DNA of 7,111 nucleotides from Candidatus Aerophobota bacterium (GTDB lineage Bacteria; Aerophobota; Aerophobia; Aerophobales; B3-G15). Below the pieces are notes generated by a model. That model searched no databases. It was not told where the DNA came from and was given only the letters and a program-made list of their open reading frames with translations. Position 1 is the first letter of the stretch, and each line of letters opens with the position of its first letter. Of this stretch, positions 1 to 6,985 are shown in pieces. The position numbers and the translations under genes are program-made. Where the stretch lies: the NCBI GenBank assembly GCA_030607765.1, contig JAUWJJ010000056.1, positions 1-7,111 of the forward strand, in the 5' to 3' direction.

Positions 1-1470
1 GCAAAAAAATATATTAAAAAATTAATTAATGGAAAGGAACTTTGCAAAAATTATCCAATTCAGAACTTTGAGCCCTGTCTCAATAAGAGGATTAGCTTAA
101 CTGTTCCACTCGGATATAAAATCAATTTTAAATCCTATAATCCAGGATACATTAATTATGAATTAAACTTTTCCCCTTATGTAGAAAAACTGGAAAATGA
201 GAGCAGGTATACCTGGGAATTCAAAGATATTCCAGAAATCATAGCTGAGCCTTCTATGCCTCCATATGCAGAGATCATTCCTTACCTTTCCTTTTCCTCT
301 CTCAACAACTGGAGTCAGATTTATAAGTGGTGGGGGAATCTCTGTAAAGATAAAATAAAAACCAACGAGGAAATGGAAGAGAAAACTAAGGAGTTAATTA
401 AAGAAAAGCATACAGAAAAAGACAAGGCCAGGGCAATCTATAACTGGTGTGCGGCAAAAATTCGATATGTAGAAGTAGAGTATGGAGAAGCTGGTTTTGA
501 GCCTCACTATGCTACTGAGATATTTAAAAATAAATATGGGGATTGTAAGGATCAGGTAATGCTTTTAATCTCTATGCTCAGATACGCTGGAATCTCTGCT
601 TATCCTGTTCTCATTGGAACAAGAGGAGTTTACTCCTTAGATGAGGAATTCCCTACATTGCTTTTTAACCATGCTATTTGTCTGGTTAAAATTGGAGAAG
701 AATTGTTTTTTCTTGATCCCGTAGCTGAAACCACTTCTTTTGGGGACCTTCCTGGAGGAGATCAAAATAAAGAGGTTTTAGTGTTTTATGAAAAGGAAGG
801 GAAAATTGAAAAAACTCCCTTGTTTGTGGCTGAACATAACAAGGCCTTTAATAAGCTTACAGTTACAGTAAAATCGGATGAGAGTGTTTATGGAATTATG
901 AAAGTTGACACTTTTGGAATATACGCTCAAGGACAAAGGCGGTGGTTAAAATATACCAAACCTGTTTTAGCTAAAGAAGAGCTTAAATCGTGGGTGAGCG
1001 GAATTTCTCCTGGCGGAGAGCTTCAGAATTACCGGATAAGCGATGTGGAAGACCTTGATCAGCCGGTGGAGATTAAAGTAGATTTTAAGGGACCAAAATT
1101 TTTAACCGAAGCTGGGAGAAATAGGCTTGTTCCTTCGTTGGGTGGAGTTTCTGCTACTTTGGTTTCTCGAGAAAAAAGAAACTACCCTTTAGATTTTGGC
1201 ATTTTAAGTTCTTCGTATATGTCAGTTGAAATTAAGCTTCCACAAAATCTCACTGTTGAGTATTTACCTCAACCCATTATTAAAGATACTCTCTGGTTTA
1301 ACTATTCTAATAAATACACTTTCTCCGAAAACATCGTTTATTTTGAAGAAAGTCTGATTCGTAAGGAAACTTTAGTGAGTACAAAGTCTTACAAAGAGTA
1401 CAAACAGGTTTATGAGGAGCTTGCTCGTCAAACAGATAAACAGATTGTCTTAAAAAAAGTTTCCGAATAG
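1..1470 (+). CDS. DUF3857/transglutaminase-like domain protein, 5'-truncated by the window edge
   Basis: The frame is open from the first base, giving 489 visible residues and a TAG stop at 1468-1470. The first in-frame ATG (256) is internal, because the residues before it already read as DUF3857: a YTWEFKDIPEI stretch runs into EPSMPPYAEIIPYLSFSS, a typical end of that domain. A transglutaminase-like core follows at visible residues about 142-245. It has Cys182 in YGDCKD, His224 in FNHAI and Asp239 in FLDP, the papain-like Cys-His-Asp triad, so it looks catalytically intact. The remaining 240 or so residues are a beta-rich C-terminal region of the kind that follows this core in DUF3857 proteins. 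Family members are usually exported or periplasmic, but any signal peptide lies off the window. The substrate is unknown; the fold allows peptide or isopeptide cleavage or cross-linking. The gene ends 505 bp before secD and is probably a separate transcription unit. Confidence 0.88.
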   Translation, partial: AKKYIKKLINGKELCKNYPIQNFEPCLNKRISLTVPLGYKINFKSYNPGYINYELNFSPYVEKLENESRYTWEFKDIPEIIAEPSMPPYAEIIPYLSFSSLNNWSQIYKWWGNLCKDKIKTNEEMEEKTKELIKEKHTEKDKARAIYNWCAAKIRYVEVEYGEAGFEPHYATEIFKNKYGDCKDQVMLLISMLRYAGISAYPVLIGTRGVYSLDEEFPTLLFNHAICLVKIGEELFFLDPVAETTSFGDLPGGDQNKEVLVFYEKEGKIEKTPLFVAEHNKAFNKLTVTVKSDESVYGIMKVDTFGIYAQGQRRWLKYTKPVLAKEELKSWVSGISPGGELQNYRISDVEDLDQPVEIKVDFKGPKFLTEAGRNRLVPSLGGVSATLVSREKRNYPLDFGILSSSYMSVEIKLPQNLTVEYLPQPIIKDTLWFNYSNKYTFSENIVYFEESLIRKETLVSTKSYKEYKQVYEELARQTDKQIVLKKVSE

Positions 1471-1562
1471 TAAATAGGGTTTTTGAGGATATATAAATTT
1501 GGTTTAAATCTGACCTGATAGGTAAAATTTTTTAAAAAATGCCAGATTCCTCACCTGTTATT

Positions 1563-1675
1563 GCGAGAAGTGATATTTCTCGCTAAATTTTGGAACAAGC
1601 CCTGCAATTCCAGGCCTGCCGAAGGTAATTTAATGACACAAAATAAAAGAAAATTTTTATCAGCGAGAGAAATAT
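1563..1675. repeat. Degenerate inverted repeat with GCGAGAAATAT arms
   Basis: A local hairpin has arms GCGAGAA (1563-1569) and TTCTCGC (1577-1583) around a 7-base loop. About 80 bases further on, AGCGAGAGAAATAT (1662-1675) matches, in inverted orientation and with one extra base, the right arm AATATCTCGCT-like segment at about 1573-1584. The unit also has TGTTATT just before the left arm and ATGACA at about 1633-1638, which are near-complements. This looks like the relic of a small non-coding repeat about 110-120 bp long. No transposase or coding content is visible. Confidence 0.45.
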
Positions 1676-1718
1676 TAGAAATAAGATGACTTTTCAGAAA
1701 ACTGGGGCAACGTTACCC

Positions 1719-1747
1719 TTGACAATTACTATAAAATATGATAAATA
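1719..1747 (+). promoter_or_regulatory. Predicted sigma70-type promoter for secD-secF-murG-murC
   Basis: A perfect -35 hexamer TTGACA (1719-1724) is followed after 17 bp by TAAATA (1742-1747), a weak -10. The -10 is preceded by TG at 1739-1740, giving an extended -10 element (TGnTAAATA). Transcription would start near 1754, leaving an untranslated leader of about 220 bases before the secD ATG. It is the best promoter-like sequence I see in the intergenic region. It is predicted from sequence alone. Confidence 0.55.
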
Positions 1748-1756
1748 TAGCAAATT

Positions 1757-1785
1757 AAAACTTACCTTACTAACGGGTAAGTTTT
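1757..1785 (+). promoter_or_regulatory. Leader hairpin with a 10-bp perfect stem downstream of the secD promoter
   Basis: AAAACTTACC (1757-1766) pairs perfectly with GGTAAGTTTT (1776-1785) around a 9-base loop. The stem starts with four A and ends with four T, so it could act as a weak bidirectional intrinsic terminator. However, it begins about three bases after the predicted start of transcription. It could therefore be a transcript-stabilising 5' hairpin, an attenuator, or the terminator of the upstream gene if the promoter call is wrong. The structure itself is certain; its role is not. Confidence 0.45.
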
Positions 1786-1819
1786 CCTAAAAAATATGCA
1801 GGAAAAGAGGTGTCATTAC

Positions 1820-1910
1820 TGTAGTTTGTCGATTTATCGGCGCATTGAATTCGCCCCATGAATGGGGCAGCTACAAAATACAAACCGCCTGATAAATCAG
1901 GCAGCTACAA
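1820..1910. repeat. Cluster of three TGTAG-box hairpin repeats
   Basis: Three short units share one layout: TGTAG, nine bases, a 2-base loop, then the complement of the stem. Copy 1 is on the + strand (box 1820-1824, stem GTCGAT/ATCGGC with one G-T pair, loop 1834-1835). Copies 2 and 3 are on the - strand. Copy 2 has its box at 1871-1875, stem arms at 1853-1859 and 1862-1868 (GCCCCAT/ATGGGGC). Copy 3 has its box at 1905-1909, arms at 1887-1893 and 1896-1902 (GCCTGAT/ATCAGGC). GGCAGCTACAA occurs exactly twice, 34 bp apart. Stem bases differ between copies but stay paired. The cluster lies in the predicted secD leader. It resembles REP-like palindromic elements and has no spacers of CRISPR type. 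Confidence 0.75.
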
Positions 1911-1975
1911 TTGCCAGAGAAAACAAGAGTTTTAGGAAAGCTAAACTATTACCTAATTTTTCAAGGAGTTAACTA

Positions 1976-3265
1976 ATGAGATACAGCAGATGGATAATTC
2001 TATTTGTAACTGTTTTGATTTCTTTATCTATTTGGGCAATATACCCTCCAGGGGAAAAAATAAACTTAGGTCTGGATTTAAAGGGTGGTATGCATTTAGT
2101 TTTGGAAGCCGATACCAGCCGACTTCCCCCTTCGGAAGATCCCAGAGAAGCTGTTAATGCAGCCCTTGAAGTCATCAGGAATCGTATAGACCAGTTCGGA
2201 GTAATGGAGCCCACTATTGCCAGGCAAGGAGAAAAGCGAATTGTAGTAGATCTACCGGGAATAGAAGATCCCCAAAGAGCTATCGACATCATCGGAAAAA
2301 CAGCTCTTTTGGAATTTAAATTGGTAGATGAGAAAGGAAATTTGGAGGAGGCTCTTAAGGGAAATATCCCCATAGGAGATGAAGTCCTTTATAGTTTAGA
2401 GAAAAAAGCCTATCTCGTAAAGGAAAAAGCTCTTCTCACAGGCGCAGCTATTAAAGATGCTCGCATAGAGATGGGACAATGGGGTCAACCTTATGTAGCT
2501 ATGGACTTTAATCCTGAAGGAGCAAAAGAATTTGCTAACATTACTGGAAGGCATGTAGGAGAAAGACTGGCTATAATTCTGGACAATGTAGTGAAATCTG
2601 CTCCTGTTATAAAAACTCGTATTACGGGAGGAAAAGCTGTTATAGAGGGAAATTTCACTACGGAGGAGGCGAATGAGCTCAGAATAGTTCTTAAGAGTGG
2701 TGCCTTACCCATCCCCTTTAATATGATTCAAAATACTGTTGTTGGGCCTTCCCTGGGGAAAGATTCTATTAGAAAGGGTCTACTTTCGGGTATGATTGGA
2801 TTCCTGGCAGTAATAGTATTTATGGGAATTTACTATAAAAAGGCTGGATTAATTGCCAATGCCGCTCTTTTTTTAAACCTTTTATTTTTATTAGCGGCCT
2901 TAGCCGCTCTTAATGCTACTTTAACTTTACCCGGAATTGCCGGAATTATTCTAACCATTGGAATGGGTATAGACGCTAATGTTATTATCTTTGAGCGAAT
3001 AAAGGAAGAGTTAAGAAGAGAAAGAGCACCTCGTTCTGCTGTTGATGCCGGATACAATAAGGCCCTTAGAACTATTTTAGACGCCAATATTACTACCTTG
3101 ATTATCGCTCTTATTCTCTTTCAATTTGGTAGCGGTCCAATTAAAGGATTTGCCACTACTTTATCCATTGGAATCCTGGCCAGTTTATTTACCTCTATAA
3201 TAGTAACCAGAACCATCTTTAACCTCATATTAGCTGGTAGACCTGTTCAGAAGTTAAGTATATAA
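1976..3265 (+). CDS. secD: Protein translocase subunit SecD
   Basis: SecD works with SecF in the inner membrane, using the proton gradient to pull exported proteins out of SecYEG on the outer side. The 429-residue protein has a first membrane segment at about 6-23. The family motif GLDLKGG (32-38) follows, then the large P1 domain (NRIDQFGV, 69-76; ILDNVVKSAPVI, 201-212; GALPIP, 242-247). Five further membrane segments lie at about 268-286, 291-312, 317-338, 368-385 and 391-416. The fourth carries TIGMGIDANVIIFERIKEEL, with Asp333 matching the aspartate implicated in proton transfer in this family. At 429 residues it is a short form with a smaller P1 region than the roughly 615-residue E. coli protein. 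The ATG is supported by AAGGAG at 1963-1968, seven bases upstream. No yajC precedes it; secF follows after 49 bp. Confidence 0.97.
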   Translation: MRYSRWIILFVTVLISLSIWAIYPPGEKINLGLDLKGGMHLVLEADTSRLPPSEDPREAVNAALEVIRNRIDQFGVMEPTIARQGEKRIVVDLPGIEDPQRAIDIIGKTALLEFKLVDEKGNLEEALKGNIPIGDEVLYSLEKKAYLVKEKALLTGAAIKDARIEMGQWGQPYVAMDFNPEGAKEFANITGRHVGERLAIILDNVVKSAPVIKTRITGGKAVIEGNFTTEEANELRIVLKSGALPIPFNMIQNTVVGPSLGKDSIRKGLLSGMIGFLAVIVFMGIYYKKAGLIANAALFLNLLFLLAALAALNATLTLPGIAGIILTIGMGIDANVIIFERIKEELRRERAPRSAVDAGYNKALRTILDANITTLIIALILFQFGSGPIKGFATTLSIGILASLFTSIIVTRTIFNLILAGRPVQKLSI

Positions 3266-3314
3266 TTTGATTTGAGGCAGAGGAATTTCAATAATTTAAA
3301 AAGCGAGGAAAAAA

Positions 3315-4427
3315 ATGCATCTGTTTAGTAAAACTCATATAGATTTTATTGGACTAAGAAAGATAGCTTTTATAATTTCTGGAATTGTTATAGGAGCTGG
3401 ACTCGTCTCTTTTGTTATAAAGGGAGGACCAAAATTAGGATTAGACTTTACGGGAGGTATTGAAATTCACCTTAAATTTGAGGAATTTCCCAACATAGTT
3501 AATATAAGATCTGGTTTATCAAAGATTGGATTAGGAGGAGCAGTTATTCAACAATATGGAAAAAAGGAAGAAAATACAGTTCTTATAAGATATCGGGTAG
3601 AGAAAATATCCAAAGAATTAGCATCTAACATCATAAAGTATCGAGAGGAAAAGGGTAAATTTACTGATCTAGATGAGTTAAAGCAAATTCCCGATGTTGA
3701 AGTGGTAGGATATGAAAACTTAACCAATATTTTCACTTTAGAGTCCTCTTCCCCTGGTAAAATTAATTTAAATGAGGCAGATCAGGCTACTTTAATTTCT
3801 ATAATTCAGAACATTCACCATCGAAAAATAGTTGATAAAATAGAGGAAGCTGTAAAAAAGGAATTTGGGGAGAAAAATTCCTTTGAAGTGCGCAGCATTA
3901 ATTTGATAGGTCCTAAAGTAAGTGCAGAACTTAGAAGAAGTGCTATTTTGGCTGTAATTCTTTCTTTGGTAGGTATGCTGGCCTACATTGCCTGGAGATT
4001 TGAGTTTCGATTTGCAGTGGGAGCTGTGGCAGCTTTGATTCATGATATTTTAATTACCGCAGGTGCTCTCTCCCTGGGTAATTACGAGCTTACTCTCCCT
4101 ATAATTGCTGCTTTACTCACCATAGTAGGGTACTCCCTTAATGATACTATTGTTATCTATGCCAGAATTAAGGAAAACCTGAAAACTTTTCGAAAGAAAA
4201 AAGAACTTTTTAAAGAAATTCTCAACTTAGGTATTAACCGATCCCTATCTCGAACTATTATTACCTCTTCAACTACTCTTCTGGTAATTGTAGTTTTGTT
4301 TTTCTGGGGAGGAGCAGCTTTACATGGGTTTGCCTTTGCTATTCTTATAGGAATTATAACTGGAACTTATTCCTCCATATTCATAGCCACTCCTGTAATA
4401 TATGCCTGGAGAAAAGGCGAAAAATGA
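3315..4427 (+). CDS. secF: Protein translocase subunit SecF with an HhH/GspK-like insert in the P1 domain
   Basis: SecF is the partner of SecD in the proton-driven SecDF complex. Visible are a first membrane segment (about 16-35), the family motif LGLDFTGG (41-48), SINLIGPKVSAELRR (194-208), and membrane segments at about 209-227, 232-254, 259-283, 315-331 and 335-362. GYSLNDTIV (272-280) is the SecF hallmark. At 370 residues it exceeds the usual roughly 290-320. The excess is an insert at about 97-170, between the P1 strand ENTVLIRYRV and the helix VDKIEEAVKKEF. The insert carries ASNIIKYREEKGKF, LDEL, a YENL...TLESS stretch and GKINLNEAD, which resemble helix-hairpin-helix segments of GspK-like proteins. 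Ala283 replaces the Asp usual in the DRIREN motif. The start is supported by GAGGA at 3305-3309. The stop overlaps the murG start (ATGA), implying translational coupling. Confidence 0.96.
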   Translation: MHLFSKTHIDFIGLRKIAFIISGIVIGAGLVSFVIKGGPKLGLDFTGGIEIHLKFEEFPNIVNIRSGLSKIGLGGAVIQQYGKKEENTVLIRYRVEKISKELASNIIKYREEKGKFTDLDELKQIPDVEVVGYENLTNIFTLESSSPGKINLNEADQATLISIIQNIHHRKIVDKIEEAVKKEFGEKNSFEVRSINLIGPKVSAELRRSAILAVILSLVGMLAYIAWRFEFRFAVGAVAALIHDILITAGALSLGNYELTLPIIAALLTIVGYSLNDTIVIYARIKENLKTFRKKKELFKEILNLGINRSLSRTIITSSTTLLVIVVLFFWGGAALHGFAFAILIGIITGTYSSIFIATPVIYAWRKGEK

Positions 4428-5548
4428 AGATCTTAATGGCTGCCGGAGGAACTGGAGGACATATTTATCCGGCTTTAGCATTAACCACTTATCTAAAGCA
4501 AAACCATCCAACAGCTCGTATTATCTGGGTGACGGGAAAAAGAAATCTGGAGCAGCGAATTCTTTCTAAAACAGACATCTATTTTAAAAGAATAAATGCC
4601 TGTCCCCTTCCCAGAAAACTTTCCTGGCGATGGATTGAATTTGGATGGAAAATGGTTATTTCTTTTTTTCAATCCTTTTTAATTTTTCTCCAATTCAGGC
4701 CCGATGTGGTAGTAGGAATGGGAAGTTTTCATTCTTGTCCGGTGGTAATTACTGCATTTTTTTTTCGCATTCCCAGATTAATCTGCGAGCAAAATGTTTT
4801 CCCTTCCCTTAGCAACCGATTACTCTCAAAATTTGCTTCAAAAATAGCCATTAGCTTTTCTCAAACTAAATATTTGCTACCTTGCTCTATCTGGAAAAAA
4901 ATTTATTTCACAGGTAACCCCATTAGAAATAGTATTGTAGATGCTGTCAAAGAAGAAAGTTTAAGAAAGTTAGGATTAAAAAAAGATAAATTTACCCTTT
5001 TATTTTTTGGAGGAAGCCAGGGAGCTCATCATCTAAATCAAGTAGCAGTTGAAACAGTAAAACTTTTAAAAGAGGATGGGACGGGAGAAAAATTACAGTT
5101 TATTTTTATAACCGGAGAAAATGATTGGGAGTTTGTAAGCAGGCCTATTTTGAAAATGGAAATTCCAGCAAAAATATTCACCTTTTTACCCCAGATTCAT
5201 TATGCTTATGCTGCAGCTGATCTGGTAATTTCTCGAAGTGGTGCTACTACTTTAGCTGAAATTACTGCCCGGGGAATTCCGGCTATACTCATTCCCTATC
5301 CATCTGCCACTGATAAACATCAGTTAAAGAATGCCCAAATTTTAGAAAAAAGAGGGGCTGCCAGAATAATAAATGAAGATGAACTCACTCCGCAAAGATT
5401 AGGAAAAGTTATCGAGGAGTTAATCCGGAATAAAAGATTAATTTTAAAAATGGGTGGGAAAAGCAGGGAGTTAGGAAAAAAAGATGCCACCTGGAAAGTA
5501 GCTAAAATAGTCTATAGTCTGGCACTCCCTAAAGACTGTGATAAGTAA
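4424..5548 (+). CDS. murG: UDP-GlcNAc:undecaprenyl-PP-MurNAc-pentapeptide GlcNAc transferase MurG
   Basis: MurG transfers GlcNAc from UDP-GlcNAc to lipid I to give lipid II on the cytoplasmic face of the membrane (GT28 family, GT-B fold). The N-terminal half has the glycine-rich loop AAGGTGGHIYPALAL (6-20), a hydrophobic membrane-facing stretch at about 77-91, a second G loop GMGSFHSCP (98-106) and CEQN (121-124). The C-terminal half has FFGGSQGAHHLNQ (194-206), FLPQIHYAYAAADLVISRSG (254-273) and TTLAEI with Glu279, the position that contacts the UDP ribose in the family. The donor-site segment IPYPSATDKHQ (290-300) follows. The 374 residues are slightly above the usual length of about 355-365. 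GMGSFHSCP and QNVFPSLSNR differ from the common GfGGyvsgP and QNxxpGlxNr. The start codon overlaps the secF stop by 4 bp. Confidence 0.95.
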   Translation: MKILMAAGGTGGHIYPALALTTYLKQNHPTARIIWVTGKRNLEQRILSKTDIYFKRINACPLPRKLSWRWIEFGWKMVISFFQSFLIFLQFRPDVVVGMGSFHSCPVVITAFFFRIPRLICEQNVFPSLSNRLLSKFASKIAISFSQTKYLLPCSIWKKIYFTGNPIRNSIVDAVKEESLRKLGLKKDKFTLLFFGGSQGAHHLNQVAVETVKLLKEDGTGEKLQFIFITGENDWEFVSRPILKMEIPAKIFTFLPQIHYAYAAADLVISRSGATTLAEITARGIPAILIPYPSATDKHQLKNAQILEKRGAARIINEDELTPQRLGKVIEELIRNKRLILKMGGKSRELGKKDATWKVAKIVYSLALPKDCDK

Positions 5549-5554
5549 TAAACA

Positions 5555-6985
5555 ATGAGGTCTGAATTGGTATTCCAAAATAACCTTAGCCAATTTCAGG
5601 ATAAAATGTTAAAAGGAATAAACTCTATTCACTTCATTGGTATTGGGGGCATAGGAATGAGTGGATTAGCTAAAGTTATGTTTGAGTTAGACTATCGAAT
5701 TTCTGGATCGGATATAAAAGAGAATAACCTTATTGATTATCTAAAGAAAAAAGGAATTAAAGTTTACGGGAAGCATGATCTCCAAAATATAAAAGATGCT
5801 GATCTAATAGTGATAAGCTCGGCTATCCTCTGGGATAATCCAGAGCTAAATGAGGCCAAAAGAAGAAAGATACCCATAGTTTCAAGAGGGGAATTTTTAT
5901 CTTATCTGGTTAATGCCGGAGAAGGAATTGTAGTGGCTGGAACCCATGGTAAGACTACCACTACTTCTCTTATAGCTTCCCTGCTTTTAAAAGCAGGGAA
6001 AAATCCCACAATATTTATTGGGGGAGAGCTCAGTGAAATTGGAGGAAATAGCTATCTGGGAACTGGTAGATATGTAGTAGCTGAAAGTGATGAATCAGAT
6101 GGTTCTTTCCTTTTTCTCCACCCAAAAATAGCTGTACTTACAAATTTAGAAGATGATCATCTTGAATATTACGGTTCTCAGGATAAACTGAATAGAGCTT
6201 TTAAAAATTTTTCCTCCCAGTTAAAATCTGGAGGTACTTTAATAGTTAACCAGGATAATGAAAAAATAAGAAAAATTTCCCAAACTATTGGTAAGTCCTC
6301 ATCTCAAAATATCATTTCCTATGGACTGCATCAGGGAAACCTTTGTGCAGAAAAAATTAAGTATTATCCCTTAAGTTCCTCTTTCCAGATTAAATACAAA
6401 ACTAAACCATTGGGAGAGGTTAATTTTCCCCTGCCGGGTGAGCACAACATCTATAACTGCTTAGCTGCTCTTTTAGTAGGAATACACCTCGGTATCTCTT
6501 GGAATAAGATAAAAGATGCTCTTTCGAGTTTTCGGGGGGTAAAGAGAAGATTTGAGGTAATTGGAGAGGCTCGTTCGGTGTTAATAGTTGATGACTATGC
6601 TCATCATCCTACAGAAATTAAAGCTACCTTAAAAGTGGCTCAAAAGATGAATCGCCGAATAATTGCAATTTTTCAACCTCATCGCTATACCAGAACCAGA
6701 TTATTCTTAAATAAATTTCCCTTTTCTTTTCAAAAAGTAGATATTTTAATTTTAACTCAAATTTATGAAGCGGGAGAGCATCCCACTCCCGGAATAAATG
6801 GAAAACTTCTCTTTGAGGCGATTAAAAAAGAAAGAAGTCTGCCAACCTATTATTTAGATACTTTCGAGGAAATAATTGATTTTTTAATGAAACAGATAAG
6901 AGAAAAAGATTTAGTTATCACTATGGGAGCAGGAAACATAAGAGAAGTAGGAGAAAAACTCCTAACTAAATTAAATTGTTCCTAA
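5555..6985 (+). CDS. murC: UDP-N-acetylmuramate--L-alanine ligase MurC
   Basis: MurC is the cytoplasmic ATP-dependent ligase that adds L-alanine to UDP-MurNAc, the first step of the peptide stem. It shows an N-terminal UDP-binding domain (SIHFIGIGGIGMSGLAKVMF, 24-43) and the ATP loop GTHGKTTTT (129-137). AESDESDGSF (177-186) and NLEDDHLEYYG (197-207) come next, then PGEHNIYNCLAAL (294-306) and FRGVKRRFE (326-334). DDYAHHPTEIKATL (346-359), FQPHRYTRTR (373-382) and GAGNIREVG (458-466) complete the set. The length of 476 is normal and all catalytic motifs are present. The ATG at 5555 lies 6 bp after the murG stop with no clear ribosome binding site. An alternative ATG at 5606 has AGGA only four bases upstream and would remove 17 residues. 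E. coli MurC has a similar N-terminal extension, so either start is possible. murB is not downstream. Confidence 0.97.
   Translation: MRSELVFQNNLSQFQDKMLKGINSIHFIGIGGIGMSGLAKVMFELDYRISGSDIKENNLIDYLKKKGIKVYGKHDLQNIKDADLIVISSAILWDNPELNEAKRRKIPIVSRGEFLSYLVNAGEGIVVAGTHGKTTTTSLIASLLLKAGKNPTIFIGGELSEIGGNSYLGTGRYVVAESDESDGSFLFLHPKIAVLTNLEDDHLEYYGSQDKLNRAFKNFSSQLKSGGTLIVNQDNEKIRKISQTIGKSSSQNIISYGLHQGNLCAEKIKYYPLSSSFQIKYKTKPLGEVNFPLPGEHNIYNCLAALLVGIHLGISWNKIKDALSSFRGVKRRFEVIGEARSVLIVDDYAHHPTEIKATLKVAQKMNRRIIAIFQPHRYTRTRLFLNKFPFSFQKVDILILTQIYEAGEHPTPGINGKLLFEAIKKERSLPTYYLDTFEEIIDFLMKQIREKDLVITMGAGNIREVGEKLLTKLNCS

Larger units (their letters stand above)
1471..1975. other. Non-coding intergenic region with repeats and the secD promoter
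   Basis: This 505-bp stretch has no convincing gene on either strand. From left to right it holds an AT-only 14-bp palindrome (1527-1540), a degenerate inverted repeat around GCGAGAAATAT (1563-1583 and 1662-1675), a sigma70-like promoter (1719-1747), a hairpin with a 10-bp stem (1757-1785), and a cluster of three TGTAG-type hairpin repeats (1820-1910). It ends with the secD ribosome binding site, AAGGAG at 1963-1968. No GC-rich stem followed by a T-run lies close behind the upstream gene, so where that transcript ends is unclear. No known riboswitch or tRNA was recognised. Confidence 0.8.

Noticed and set aside
256..258. The ATG at 256 as the start of the transglutaminase-like gene
   Set aside because: The 85 codons before it are open and read as the end of a DUF3857 domain, so the true start is off the left edge.
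1527..1540. The palindrome ATTTTTTAAAAAAT as a terminator of the transglutaminase-like gene
   Set aside because: The stem has no G-C pairs and is what AT-rich DNA often gives by chance.
1820..1910. A small CRISPR array
   Set aside because: The repeated unit is a short hairpin in mixed orientation, without repeats of constant length separated by unique spacers, and no cas gene is in the window.
1969..2373. Long open frames on the - strand inside secD
   Set aside because: They lie opposite a certain gene, have no recognisable domain and lack a plausible start signal.
3603..3824. The SecF insert as a frameshift or assembly artefact
   Set aside because: The frame stays open, SecF motifs continue in the same frame on both sides, and the insert has ordered domain-like signatures.
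3792..4043. An open frame on the - strand inside secF
   Set aside because: It is fully covered by well-conserved SecF coding sequence, and its peptide has no family features.
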